From the NCBI GenBank assembly GCA_021324655.1, contig JAJPIP010000009.1:1-64000 (forward strand): a stretch of 64,000 nucleotides of DNA. Reading direction: 5' to 3'. Source of the DNA: Pseudomonadota bacterium (GTDB lineage: Bacteria; Chloroflexota; UBA5177). The notes under the pieces are model-generated. The model was not told the DNA's origin, searched no databases, and saw only the letters and a list, made by a program, of their open reading frames with translations. This document shows, piece by piece, positions 1 through 7,589 of this stretch. The position numbers and the translations under genes were made by a program. Position 1 is the stretch's first letter. The number at the start of each line of letters is the position of its first letter.

Positions 1-573
1 CAGCCGCGCTTTCTCGCCGGCGTTCTAGACATCAACTCGTCGAGCAAGGCCGCGCGCTTCGTCCGGTTCTGCGATGCCTTCAACATCCCGCTTGTGACGT
101 TCGTCGATGTGCCCGGGTTTTTGCCGGGAACAGACCAGGAGTACGGAGGCATCATCCGTCACGGCGCCAAGTTGTTATTTGCTTTCGCGGAAGCGACGGT
201 GCCAAAACTCACCGTGATCACCCGAAAGGCGTACGGAGGCGCCTACGACGTCATGTCCTCGAAGCATATCGGTGCGGACGTTAACCTGGCCTGGCCGACG
301 GCGGAAATTGCGGTCATGGGTCCGGAGGCAGCCGTGAAGATCATGCACCGGCGGGAGATCTCACAAACTGGTGATCCGCGGCGTCTTATCCAGGAATTGA
401 CTCGCGAGTACACGGACCGTTTCGCCAATCCGTTCACGGCGGCCTCGCGCGGATACATCGACGAGATCATCGCGCCGGAGCGGACGCGCTCTGCCCTCAT
501 TCGGGCCCTGCGCATGACGCTCACGAAAAGGGAGTCCCTTCCGCCGAAAAAACATGGAAACATTCCGCTGTGA
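1..573 (+). CDS. Acyl-CoA carboxylase, carboxyltransferase beta subunit (C-terminal part)
   Basis: The reading frame is open from base 1, so the gene begins outside the window; about 190 C-terminal residues are present. The sequence has the conserved crotonase-fold carboxyltransferase landmarks of propionyl/acetyl-CoA carboxylase beta chains: [13 protein letters not shown] followed by [11 protein letters not shown], then [11 protein letters not shown] and [11 protein letters not shown]. This subunit moves CO2 from carboxybiotin to an acyl-CoA in the cytoplasm. Its stop overlaps the next start by 4 bases (GTGA), and the biotin-carrying subunit follows, so the three genes form one operon. The acyl-CoA substrate (propionyl versus acetyl or longer) cannot be read from this fragment. 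Confidence 0.93.
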   Translation, partial: QPRFLAGVLDINSSSKAARFVRFCDAFNIPLVTFVDVPGFLPGTDQEYGGIIRHGAKLLFAFAEATVPKLTVITRKAYGGAYDVMSSKHIGADVNLAWPTAEIAVMGPEAAVKIMHRREISQTGDPRRLIQELTREYTDRFANPFTAASRGYIDEIIAPERTRSALIRALRMTLTKRESLPPKKHGNIPL

Positions 574-770
574 GCGACCCCAACGCATCTTTTACGGGGA
601 GCGCGACGGCGGAGGAGGCGGCGGCAGTCCTCACGGCCATCAGACTGTATTTGCAGGAGCAAAGCGAGACGCTGGAGGCCGGGCCCACTGACCGATGGCT
701 CCGGGCGGCGCGGCTCGAGGCAGTGGGCCGTTCGGCCGAGATCACCTTCGGCCGGGGGTGGGAGGGGTAG
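570..770 (+). CDS. Acyl-CoA carboxylase epsilon-like small subunit
   Basis: A 66-residue protein lies between the beta and alpha carboxylase genes, with a GTG start inside the beta stop (GTGA) and its own TAG sharing a base with the alpha start. It has the layout of the actinobacterial ACC epsilon family: a helical segment ([17 protein letters not shown]) and a C-terminal W-x-x-A-x-R stretch ([12 protein letters not shown]). In that family the epsilon chain stabilises the alpha-beta assembly. The identification rests on size, position and this short motif, so function is inferred from context. Confidence 0.7.
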   Translation: MSDPNASFTGSATAEEAAAVLTAIRLYLQEQSETLEAGPTDRWLRAARLEAVGRSAEITFGRGWEG

Positions 771-2518
771 TGTTTCGGAGGGTTTTGGTCGCGAATCGTG
801 GCGAGATCGCGCTGCGCATCGTGCGCACCCTTCGGGAGATGGACATCTGCTCCGTCGCGGCGTTTTCCGACGCCGACCGCGATGCTCTCTTCGTTCTGGA
901 AGCGGATGAGGCGTTCCGCCTTGGTCCCGCTCCGCCGCTCGAGAGCTACCTCAACGTCGACGCGATCCTGAGCGTGGCTCGCGAGGCATGCGTTGACGGC
1001 ATCCACCCCGGCTATGGATTCCTCTCGGAAAATGCGGAGTTTGCGCAAGCCGTTGCCGATGCGGGATTCACGTTCATCGGCCCGACGCCCCGGGCGATTC
1101 GGCTCATGGGAGACAAGGTTGAGGCGCGGCGAATCGCTCGCGATCTCGGCGTGCCGGTCGTGCCCGGCACCCCGGGCCCCGTGTCTCCCGAGGAGGCCGT
1201 GCAGGCGGCGGCAGAGATCGGATATCCGGTCGCGGTTAAAGCGGCCGGTGGAGGCGGCGGACGCGGCATCCGGGTGGTTCCCGGTGCCGACCAGATGACT
1301 GAGGCGGTTGCGGCGGCGCGGCGGGAGGCCGATGCCTACTTCAAGAATCCCACCGTCTACCTGGAGCGCTACTTTCCCGAGCCGCGGCACGTCGAGATCC
1401 AGGTACTGGGCGATAAGCTCGGGCACCTGGTCCACCTGGGAGAGCGTGATTGCTCCGTGCAGCGGCGCCATCAGAAGCTGATCGAAGAGGCTCCCAGCCC
1501 GGTCGTGGATCGGGACCTGAGGGCACGCATGGGGGAGATGGCGCTGCGCGTGGCGCGGAGTGTCAACTACTCGAGCGCGGGCACCGTCGAGTTTCTGGTG
1601 ACACGAGACGGCGACTTTTTCTTCCTGGAGATGAACACGCGAATCCAGGTGGAGCACGGGGTCACGGAGCGCATAACAGGGACCGACCTCATACGGGAGA
1701 TGATTCTGGCCGCGGCCGGCGAGCCCATCACCATTCGAAGCGACATCCTCGATCCGGATGGCCATGCGATTGAGATCCGCGTCAATGCCGAAGATCCGCT
1801 CCGAGGCTTCGCCCCGACGCCGACTCGCATTACGCGGTATCTGGCGCCGGGAGGGCCAGGAGTGCGCACCGACGCCGGAGTCTACGCCGGTTTCACTATT
1901 CCCTCCGCCTATGATTCGCTCGTATCCAAGGTCATCGGCTGGGCGCCGACCCGGGATCTTGCGCGGCGGCGCACGTTGCGCGCTCTCGGCGAATACGTGA
2001 TCGACGGCCCGGCCACGACCATCGACTTTGCCCGCGCGGTTCTCCGGCACCCAAAATTTGTGAATGGCGACGTTGGGACCACTTTTGTTGACGAACATCT
2101 GCCGGAGCTTGAGCAGATGATCTGCGAGTTGGGCCCGTCACCGGCCCCCGCTCTGCCTCCGCTGGAGCCGGTTGCCCACACCGAGGGTCGAGTCTTTGAC
2201 GTCGACGTCAACCGCAAGGCATTTCGAGTTCGGATTGCCGAGCGCGACGTTGAACGCCCGGCAACCCCGTTGCGTCAGCGGCAGCGCTCGGCCGCCGGCC
2301 GCGCCGCCGCTGACGTGACCAGTCCCATGCACGGAACGGTGGTCTCGGTCCGTAAAGAAGTGGGAGAGCAGGTGGAGCAGGGCGAGACGCTGGTCGTCAT
2401 CGAGGCAATGAAGATGGAGAATGAAGTTGTCGCCCACCGCTCGGGCACCTTGACCGCCGTCTCTGCCTCGGTCGGCGAGACCGTTGAGAGCGGCCAGACT
2501 CTCGCGCGCATCGAATAA
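770..2518 (+). CDS. Acyl-CoA carboxylase alpha subunit (biotin carboxylase fused to biotin carrier)
   Basis: A 582-residue protein. An in-frame start exists at 695, but the GTG at 770 gives the canonical N-terminus (FRRVLVANRGEIALRI), follows a GGAGGGG ribosome site and overlaps the upstream TAG by one base. The biotin carboxylase ATP-grasp domain covers roughly residues 1-445, with the glycine-rich loop AAGGGGGRGI and the catalytic stretch EMNTRIQVEHGVTE. A biotinyl domain at the C-terminus has EAMKMENEV, whose central Lys is biotinylated. It carboxylates its own biotin with ATP and bicarbonate and hands the group to the beta subunit just upstream. Confidence 0.95.
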   Translation: MFRRVLVANRGEIALRIVRTLREMDICSVAAFSDADRDALFVLEADEAFRLGPAPPLESYLNVDAILSVAREACVDGIHPGYGFLSENAEFAQAVADAGFTFIGPTPRAIRLMGDKVEARRIARDLGVPVVPGTPGPVSPEEAVQAAAEIGYPVAVKAAGGGGGRGIRVVPGADQMTEAVAAARREADAYFKNPTVYLERYFPEPRHVEIQVLGDKLGHLVHLGERDCSVQRRHQKLIEEAPSPVVDRDLRARMGEMALRVARSVNYSSAGTVEFLVTRDGDFFFLEMNTRIQVEHGVTERITGTDLIREMILAAAGEPITIRSDILDPDGHAIEIRVNAEDPLRGFAPTPTRITRYLAPGGPGVRTDAGVYAGFTIPSAYDSLVSKVIGWAPTRDLARRRTLRALGEYVIDGPATTIDFARAVLRHPKFVNGDVGTTFVDEHLPELEQMICELGPSPAPALPPLEPVAHTEGRVFDVDVNRKAFRVRIAERDVERPATPLRQRQRSAAGRAAADVTSPMHGTVVSVRKEVGEQVEQGETLVVIEAMKMENEVVAHRSGTLTAVSASVGETVESGQTLARIE

Positions 2519-2612
2519 GGGCGCACGAAATGACATGGTATTCTGCAGAAGATAGTAGGCGGGCTGCGGACACGCGCCCCGCGCGGTTCCGAGGAGGCGA
2601 CGTCCCGACCCC

Positions 2613-3092
2613 ATGATCGAGCAGCAGCTACACCCCGGTGTAGGATCCTTTCGTGTCCAGCACGAAACGCTGGCCTACGACACCGACCAGGCTCCCCAAT
2701 TCATTGACATAACGGACGACGTAGCGAGCGCTCTCAGCCGGTCTGGTATCGAGAACGGGATCGCGGTCATCTTTTCCAACCATACGACAGCGGCCATCAA
2801 GATCAACGAGTGCGAGCCCGAGTTGCTCAAGGATATGGCCCGCTTCTTATCTGAGGTGGCGCCGCTCGACCGCGATTACTGCCACAACAACTTCGATGTC
2901 CGCACCGTCAACATGGAAGAAGATGAGTGCCCGAACGCGCACTCACACTGCCAGCACCTGATGCTGAGTACCTCGGAAACGGTGCCGGTCCTCGGGGGAC
3001 GCCTGCAGCTTGGGAGATGGCAGCGGGTCTTTCTTATCGAGCTCGACCGGCCCAAAGCACGCCGCGTCAGCCTGCAGTTCGTCGGCATCTAG
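2613..3092 (+). CDS. yjbQ: YjbQ/UPF0047 family protein
   Basis: A 159-residue protein of the YjbQ family. Visible family marks are IDITDDVASAL, the NHTTAAIKINE stretch and the late histidine-containing segment NAHSHCQHLML, which together line the presumed metal or phosphate site. Some members show secondary thiamin-phosphate synthase activity in vitro, but the physiological role is not settled. An AGGAGG-like sequence near 2592 is rather far from the ATG, so the start is moderately certain. It sits 94 bases downstream of the carboxylase operon and may be transcribed with it. Confidence 0.88.
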   Translation: MIEQQLHPGVGSFRVQHETLAYDTDQAPQFIDITDDVASALSRSGIENGIAVIFSNHTTAAIKINECEPELLKDMARFLSEVAPLDRDYCHNNFDVRTVNMEEDECPNAHSHCQHLMLSTSETVPVLGGRLQLGRWQRVFLIELDRPKARRVSLQFVGI

Positions 3093-3131
3093 GGGCACCT
3101 GGCGCGTCATCGCCCGACTAGCCGGCAGCGC

Positions 3132-3137
3132 TACAAT
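3132..3137 (+). promoter_or_regulatory. TACAAT -10 box immediately before the thioesterase start
   Basis: TACAAT ends six bases before the ATG at 3144, which would place transcription initiation at or next to the start codon, a leaderless arrangement. No TTGACA-like -35 is seen at the usual distance. No Shine-Dalgarno sequence precedes the ATG, which fits leaderless translation. Confidence 0.55.
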
Positions 3138-3143
3138 CCCGGT

Positions 3144-3575
3144 ATGGCCCAGAACTCGGTCCGGCGCCGCGTTGAGTTCGGGGAGGCTGATCCGGCAGGG
3201 ATCCTTTTCTACCCCAACTACTATCGCTGGTTTGATCAGGCGACCCACGACTTGTTCCGCTCATTGGGGTGGACGATCGCGCTCCATCTCGAGGAAGGCT
3301 ATGCGATTCCACTGGTCGAGACCGGCGCGACATTCCGGGGCCCGGTGCGGTACGACGACTGTGTCGAAATCACCTCGGCGGTGACAGAAGTGCGCTCGCG
3401 GAGTTTTCGCGTTCAACACACAGTACGACACGAAGGCCACGAAGTCTGCATTGGGTTTGAGGTCCGGGTCTGGGCTCGCCTCGACGAGCGGGGACGAGCG
3501 ATTCAGACCGAGATGCTGCCACGCGATCTGCGCGAGCGGCTTGTGGCCGGCATGCGAGAGGAGGGAGCGCCGTGA
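3144..3575 (+). CDS. Acyl-CoA thioesterase, 4-hydroxybenzoyl-CoA thioesterase/YbgC-like hotdog fold
   Basis: A 143-residue single hotdog domain. The N-terminus carries the family signature VEFGEADPAGILFYPNYY, in which the Asp of E-A-D-x-A-G-I is the usual catalytic residue. It hydrolyses a small acyl- or aroyl-CoA to the acid and CoA in the cytoplasm; the substrate is not determined by sequence. The end overlaps the acyl-CoA synthetase start by 4 bases (GTGA), so the two are translationally coupled and probably act on related acids. The ATG is chosen because translation begins right after a -10 box and the homologous domain starts within ten residues. Confidence 0.88.
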   Translation: MAQNSVRRRVEFGEADPAGILFYPNYYRWFDQATHDLFRSLGWTIALHLEEGYAIPLVETGATFRGPVRYDDCVEITSAVTEVRSRSFRVQHTVRHEGHEVCIGFEVRVWARLDERGRAIQTEMLPRDLRERLVAGMREEGAP

Positions 3576-5224
3576 CCCAGGGATTGACAGCGTACGACCG
3601 CGTCCAGCGAGAACTTCAGCTGGACGTGCCGGAGGACTTTAACTTCGCCGTTGATGTGGTGGGATCCTGGGCTCAGGATCCCAGTCATCGGGCCATGATG
3701 TGGACCGATGAACGTGGCGAGGAGCGCGACCTTAGCTTTGAGCACTTCGCTTCTCGGTCGTCCCGCCTCGCCTCAGGTCTGCAACGCGCCGGCGTCAAGC
3801 GCGGTGATCGCGTTCTCGTCATCATCCCGCCGCGGCCCGAGTGGTGGGAGACATTCATGGCGCTCCTGAAACTGGGAGCGGTGGTCGTGCCCGGTACCTC
3901 GCAGTTGACGGCACGTGACATCTCTTACCGTGTGGACCTGGCGGAAGTGCGGGCGATCATTGTCGACGAGACCATCGTGGATCGGGCGGAGGAAGCGCTG
4001 GGAGGACGCGAAGCGGTGCGGGTGGTCGTCGGTGGCCGCGATGGATGGGTCAGCTACGACGAGGTGGTGAGCGAAGGCTCCGCGGCTTTTGAGCCGGTCC
4101 GAACGCGGAGCGACGAGCCGGCGATCTTGTACTTCACCTCCGGCACTACCGGCTATCCCAAGATGGTGCTACACACGCATGCCTCATACGGCATCGGCCA
4201 TTTCATAACCGGCAAGTTCTGGCTGGCGCTCGGCCCGAATGATCTGCACTGGAATTTCTCGGACACGGGATGGGCCAAGGCCGCATGGAGTTCCCTGTTC
4301 GGTCCTTGGAGTGTGGGCGCTGGGGTCTTTGTGCATCGGCAGTACGGCAAGCCTGATCCTGCTGGTCTCCTCTCCCAATTCGGCCGTTATCCGATCACGA
4401 GCTTCTGCGGCGCGCCAACCGTCTATCGGTTGCTCGTTCAGCAGCCGCTCCGAGACTACACGTATCCGGCGCTGCAAAGCTGCGTCGCCGCCGGTGAGCC
4501 GTTGAATCCGGAAGTGATCGGCGCCTGGCGTGAGGCGACGGGCATCACGATACGCGATGGATACGGCCAGACCGAGACGGTTGTGGTCTGTGCCAACTTT
4601 CCCGGCATGGAGATCCGGCCTGGGTCGATGGGGAAGCCGTCTCCCGGATTTACTCTGGATGTCGTTGGAGACGACGCGCGGCCACTACCACCCGGGCGGG
4701 AAGGTGACATCGGAATACGGGTCCATCCCCGCCGGCCGGTCGGGCTGTTCAAAGAATACTGGCACGCACCGCTGGAGACGGCCAGGGCGTTTCGGGGCGA
4801 TTACTACATCACGGGCGACCGAGCGTACCGCGACGAAGATGGCTACTTCTGGTTTGTGGGGCGGGCGGATGATGTCATCTTGAGCGCCGCCTATCGGATC
4901 GGACCGTTCGAGGTGGAGAGCGCCCTCATCGAGCACCCCGCGGTGGCAGAAGCGGCGGTGGTCGGGAAGCCCGACCCCGAGCGAGGACAGATCGTGAAGG
5001 CATTTGTCACGCTTGCCCCCGGCTACGTCGGTGGCCCGGAGTTGACCCAGGAGCTGCAGGATCACGTCAAACGGGTGACGGCTCCGTACAAGTACCCGCG
5101 CGAGATCGAGTACGTGGACGATTTACCCAAGACAGTCAGCGGCAAGATCCGCCGTGTGGAGCTGCGAGAAATGGAGCAGACCCGCGCCGGCTCTACTCCA
5201 GATCGGCCTCCGACAGAGGAGTAA
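3572..5224 (+). CDS. AMP-forming acyl-CoA synthetase
   Basis: A 550-residue ANL-superfamily ligase that activates a carboxylic acid through an acyl-adenylate and transfers it to CoA. Motifs in order: the phosphate loop YFTSGTTGYPKMV, the adenine-site DGYGQTE, the hinge Asp region YITGDRAYRDEDGYFWF followed by GRADDVI, and the C-terminal catalytic Lys in KTVSGKIRR. The overall pattern resembles medium-chain/aromatic acyl-CoA ligases (ACSM-like). It starts with GTG within the stop of the thioesterase, preceded by a GAGGAGGGAG ribosome site. Together with the thioesterase and the upstream carboxylase it points to acyl-CoA turnover. Confidence 0.93.
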   Translation: MTQGLTAYDRVQRELQLDVPEDFNFAVDVVGSWAQDPSHRAMMWTDERGEERDLSFEHFASRSSRLASGLQRAGVKRGDRVLVIIPPRPEWWETFMALLKLGAVVVPGTSQLTARDISYRVDLAEVRAIIVDETIVDRAEEALGGREAVRVVVGGRDGWVSYDEVVSEGSAAFEPVRTRSDEPAILYFTSGTTGYPKMVLHTHASYGIGHFITGKFWLALGPNDLHWNFSDTGWAKAAWSSLFGPWSVGAGVFVHRQYGKPDPAGLLSQFGRYPITSFCGAPTVYRLLVQQPLRDYTYPALQSCVAAGEPLNPEVIGAWREATGITIRDGYGQTETVVVCANFPGMEIRPGSMGKPSPGFTLDVVGDDARPLPPGREGDIGIRVHPRRPVGLFKEYWHAPLETARAFRGDYYITGDRAYRDEDGYFWFVGRADDVILSAAYRIGPFEVESALIEHPAVAEAAVVGKPDPERGQIVKAFVTLAPGYVGGPELTQELQDHVKRVTAPYKYPREIEYVDDLPKTVSGKIRRVELREMEQTRAGSTPDRPPTEE

Positions 5225-5513
5225 CAGAGTCGAGAAACGTCTGCGCCAGGTCCTCGATTTGGTCGATCATCTCGACGATGGGCTCGCCCTCGGTCGCCGG
5301 GATGCGCTCTTCCTCCAGCGTTCGGAACACGTCGGCCAGGGCATTGCGCACGTCACGCAAGCGGTTGTAGGCGTCGATGTACGGGCCGTCGAGACCGGGC
5401 ACTTCCGCGATGCTCTCCATCTCGCACCGGCTGCAGATAGGAGGAAAGCCCCGCCAGCGCTGTTGACCGAGCGGTCCCCCGCAGATGTCGCACGTGGCAA
5501 TGTTGTCACTCAC
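5193..5513 (-). CDS. Small zinc-binding protein of unknown function
   Basis: A 106-residue acidic protein. A CDICGG motif near the N-terminus and a later CSRC form a probable four-cysteine zinc site, followed by a helical, leucine- and acid-rich C-terminal half. A TTG start at 5531 is possible, but the GTG at 5513 has GGAGG eight bases upstream and is preferred. The gene overlaps the end of the converging acyl-CoA synthetase by 32 bases and lies 23 bases after the PaaI-type thioesterase, with which it is probably co-transcribed. No named family is recognised. Confidence 0.75.
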   Translation of the reverse strand: MSDNIATCDICGGPLGQQRWRGFPPICSRCEMESIAEVPGLDGPYIDAYNRLRDVRNALADVFRTLEEERIPATEGEPIVEMIDQIEDLAQTFLDSVTPLSEADLE

Positions 5514-5536
5514 CTCGCCGCCCTCCGACAACTAGC

Positions 5537-6013
5537 CTACACGTTTCCGACCCCAGCCGCATCCTGGATCAAATCTTCCGGTACCAGGGGTCCAAGAACC
5601 ATGAAACGGGCCTCAGCTTCGGCCACGACCGTGTCTGTTCGGCACAGTCGCGCCGACACGTCGACGACGTTGCGCACCTCTCGTGTCGTCTCCGCCTCGA
5701 CCGTAAGGCGATCTCCGACGGCAACCGGCCGCCGGAACCGAACGTCCAACCGCCCCGTCATGGCGCGGACGCCACGGAAGTACAGAACGTACGCCATGGC
5801 TTCATCCAGCGCCGTCGTCAGTATTCCGCCATGGACGACTCCGGACCAACCCGCATGGTCCATCCGGGGCGTGAATGCGGCGCGAACCATGCCGCCCTGC
5901 TTGCTGAACTCGAGATGAAGGCCGCAGGGATTACCCGGACCGCAGGCGAAACAGACGTTGCGTGGCGAGCGCGCCAGATTGAGCAAGGACGTCATATCGA
6001 GTTCCTGATCCAT
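5537..6013 (-). CDS. PaaI-type hotdog thioesterase
   Basis: A 158-residue hotdog-fold protein. The family marks are NVCFACGPGNPCGLHLEF at the N-terminus and GWSGVVHGGILTTALDEAM, where HGG and the following Asp-Glu lie in the active site of PaaI-like acyl-CoA thioesterases. The N-terminal cysteines (CFACG) are typical of this subgroup. A second ATG at 5995 with AGGAA upstream is an alternative start. It is divergent from the DUF3048 lipoprotein gene and precedes the small zinc protein. The acyl substrate is unknown. Confidence 0.88.
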   Translation of the reverse strand: MDQELDMTSLLNLARSPRNVCFACGPGNPCGLHLEFSKQGGMVRAAFTPRMDHAGWSGVVHGGILTTALDEAMAYVLYFRGVRAMTGRLDVRFRRPVAVGDRLTVEAETTREVRNVVDVSARLCRTDTVVAEAEARFMVLGPLVPEDLIQDAAGVGNV

Positions 6014-6114
6014 ACGGCCCGAGTCTACGGCTTGCCCGCGGATGCGGCCAAAGCATTGGTCCGTCCGCGATGGGTATGGTATCTTCTCGCGTCCCAGAAA
6101 CCCAGGAGTATTGC

Positions 6115-7194
6115 ATGCTGCGTTCTCTCCTCGCCGTTGCCGGATGCGCGCTCGTCCTTCTTACCGCCGGCTGCGGTGGATCCACCCAGACGGTGTCCAC
6201 GACAGTCGGCGCCAAATCAATCCCCTCGGTCAAACTTCCCCCGTACGTGCCGGGGCCTCTCGACGGCCAGTCGACGCCACGATCACGCGCCATGCGGCGC
6301 CCCCTCGCCGTGATGGTGGAGAACTACTATCCGGACTCGCGACCTCAGACCGGGCTCGGCGCCGCGAGTACCGTTATCGAGACGCTGGCCGAGGGCGGAA
6401 TCACGCGCTTCATGGCGATATACCTGGAACACGATGCGCCAAAGATCGGGCCGGTGCGCAGTACGCGCATTTACTTCGATCACTGGGCGGCATCCTTCCA
6501 CGCGATCCTCGACCACGTCGGCGGCAACGACGACGCGCAGGCGCACCTCCGCGCCCTGAGCGATGTCTTCAATGTCGATGAGAACTATTGGGAGGTCAGC
6601 CTCACCAACACCGGCACTCCCCTTTTCTGGCGGTCAGCCGACCGTGTCCCTCCGCACAACATGTACACGAGCACGTACAAGGTCCGTGCGTACGCGGCGA
6701 AGCATCACCAGGATTGGGCGTACACCAATGCGTATTTGCCCCATAAGCATCCCGCGGCGAAACACGGACATCACGGAACAATCACCATCAACTTTCAGGA
6801 CCCTCTGAATCCCGCGCCACAGCCCCCGTATGATGTGCAGTATCGCTACGACTTGCGCACCAATACCTATCTGCGGTTCATAGGCGGCGCGCCGCACATC
6901 GATGCCGCCACGGGTAAACAGCTGGCGCCGTCGAACGTTGTCGTGATGGAGATCGGCAACGGTGTCGCGGACCCGGCGGCCGGTCCCACCATCGGCAGCA
7001 TAACGTTGCCTGTCGTCGGCAGCGGTCCTGCCTTCTTCTTCCTGGACGGGAGAGTTCTCATGGGCAGGTGGAGCTTGCCCAACGAAAACGCGCCGCTCCG
7101 CTTCTATGACCGCCATGGCCGGTTGGTGGCCTTTAATCCCGGGCAGACCTGGATCGAGGCGGTGCCGCCAAGCTCGCCCTGGTCCTACAAATAG
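6115..7194 (+). CDS. DUF3048 (YerB-like) lipoprotein
   Basis: A 359-residue exported lipoprotein. The ATG at 6115 has AGGAG upstream and gives a compact lipoprotein signal (MLRSLLAVAGCALVLLTAGC) with lipobox LTAGC; an in-frame start 45 bases earlier would add an unlikely extension. The mature part matches the DUF3048 family: the N-terminal domain includes VMVENYYPDSRPQTGL and GPVRSTRIYFDHWAASF, and the C-terminal domain follows after residue 200. The family is surface-attached and its biochemical role is unknown. It stands alone, divergent from the PaaI-type gene. Confidence 0.9.
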   Translation: MLRSLLAVAGCALVLLTAGCGGSTQTVSTTVGAKSIPSVKLPPYVPGPLDGQSTPRSRAMRRPLAVMVENYYPDSRPQTGLGAASTVIETLAEGGITRFMAIYLEHDAPKIGPVRSTRIYFDHWAASFHAILDHVGGNDDAQAHLRALSDVFNVDENYWEVSLTNTGTPLFWRSADRVPPHNMYTSTYKVRAYAAKHHQDWAYTNAYLPHKHPAAKHGHHGTITINFQDPLNPAPQPPYDVQYRYDLRTNTYLRFIGGAPHIDAATGKQLAPSNVVVMEIGNGVADPAAGPTIGSITLPVVGSGPAFFFLDGRVLMGRWSLPNENAPLRFYDRHGRLVAFNPGQTWIEAVPPSSPWSYK

Positions 7195-7349
7195 GGACGC
7201 AGGGAGCAAAGTCGGACATGGCGCCGAGCGCAAAACTACACGCGAATGTCGGCGCGCGCTCGGGCCTGGTCCGCTCTCGGCCCGGAGACCTTGTGCTCCG
7301 CAGTGCGGTGTCACAGAAGCCCATGCGCCGGGCAGCCTGACGTCTCTAG

Positions 7350-7589
7350 ATGGCGGGGAGGAAAGCGCGGCGCCGCGCCGAGAGACAGCGGCAGAAGCGC
7401 CACGAGCGTCGAGCGCCCTCCTCTCCCGTGCGGCGGGTTGTCGTCATTGCCTTCGGACTGGTGGCGATTGTCGCGGGGGTCGCGCTCATCACGCACGGAA
7501 CGTCGGCCCAGCGGTTGGCACGCCTCGCCGGCATCCTGATCGTCGTTGGCGCGGCGGCGATTCTGGCCGGAGCGCTCGGCTGGGTCTAG
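7350..7589 (+). CDS. Small two-helix membrane protein
   Basis: A 79-residue protein with a strongly basic first 28 residues (lysine/arginine-rich, RKARRRAERQRQKRH) followed by two hydrophobic helices (VVVIAFGLVAIVAGVALI and the C-terminal GILIVVGAAAILAGALGWV). The basic head would stay in the cytoplasm. There is no clear ribosome site, and no family is recognised. Its stop overlaps that of converging argS by 4 bases (CTAG). Composition and hydrophobic pattern support a real gene; function is unknown. Confidence 0.6.
   Translation: MAGRKARRRAERQRQKRHERRAPSSPVRRVVVIAFGLVAIVAGVALITHGTSAQRLARLAGILIVVGAAAILAGALGWV

Noticed and set aside
521-2098. A 525-codon open frame on the minus strand across the biotin carboxylase gene
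   Set aside because: It lies antisense to an unmistakable gene, its translation is rich in Arg/Pro/His without any domain, and high GC content makes such antisense frames common.
7218-7340. A 40-codon frame on the plus strand between the DUF3048 gene and the small membrane protein
   Set aside because: No ribosome site or hydrophobic or domain pattern. The region appears to be plain intergenic sequence.
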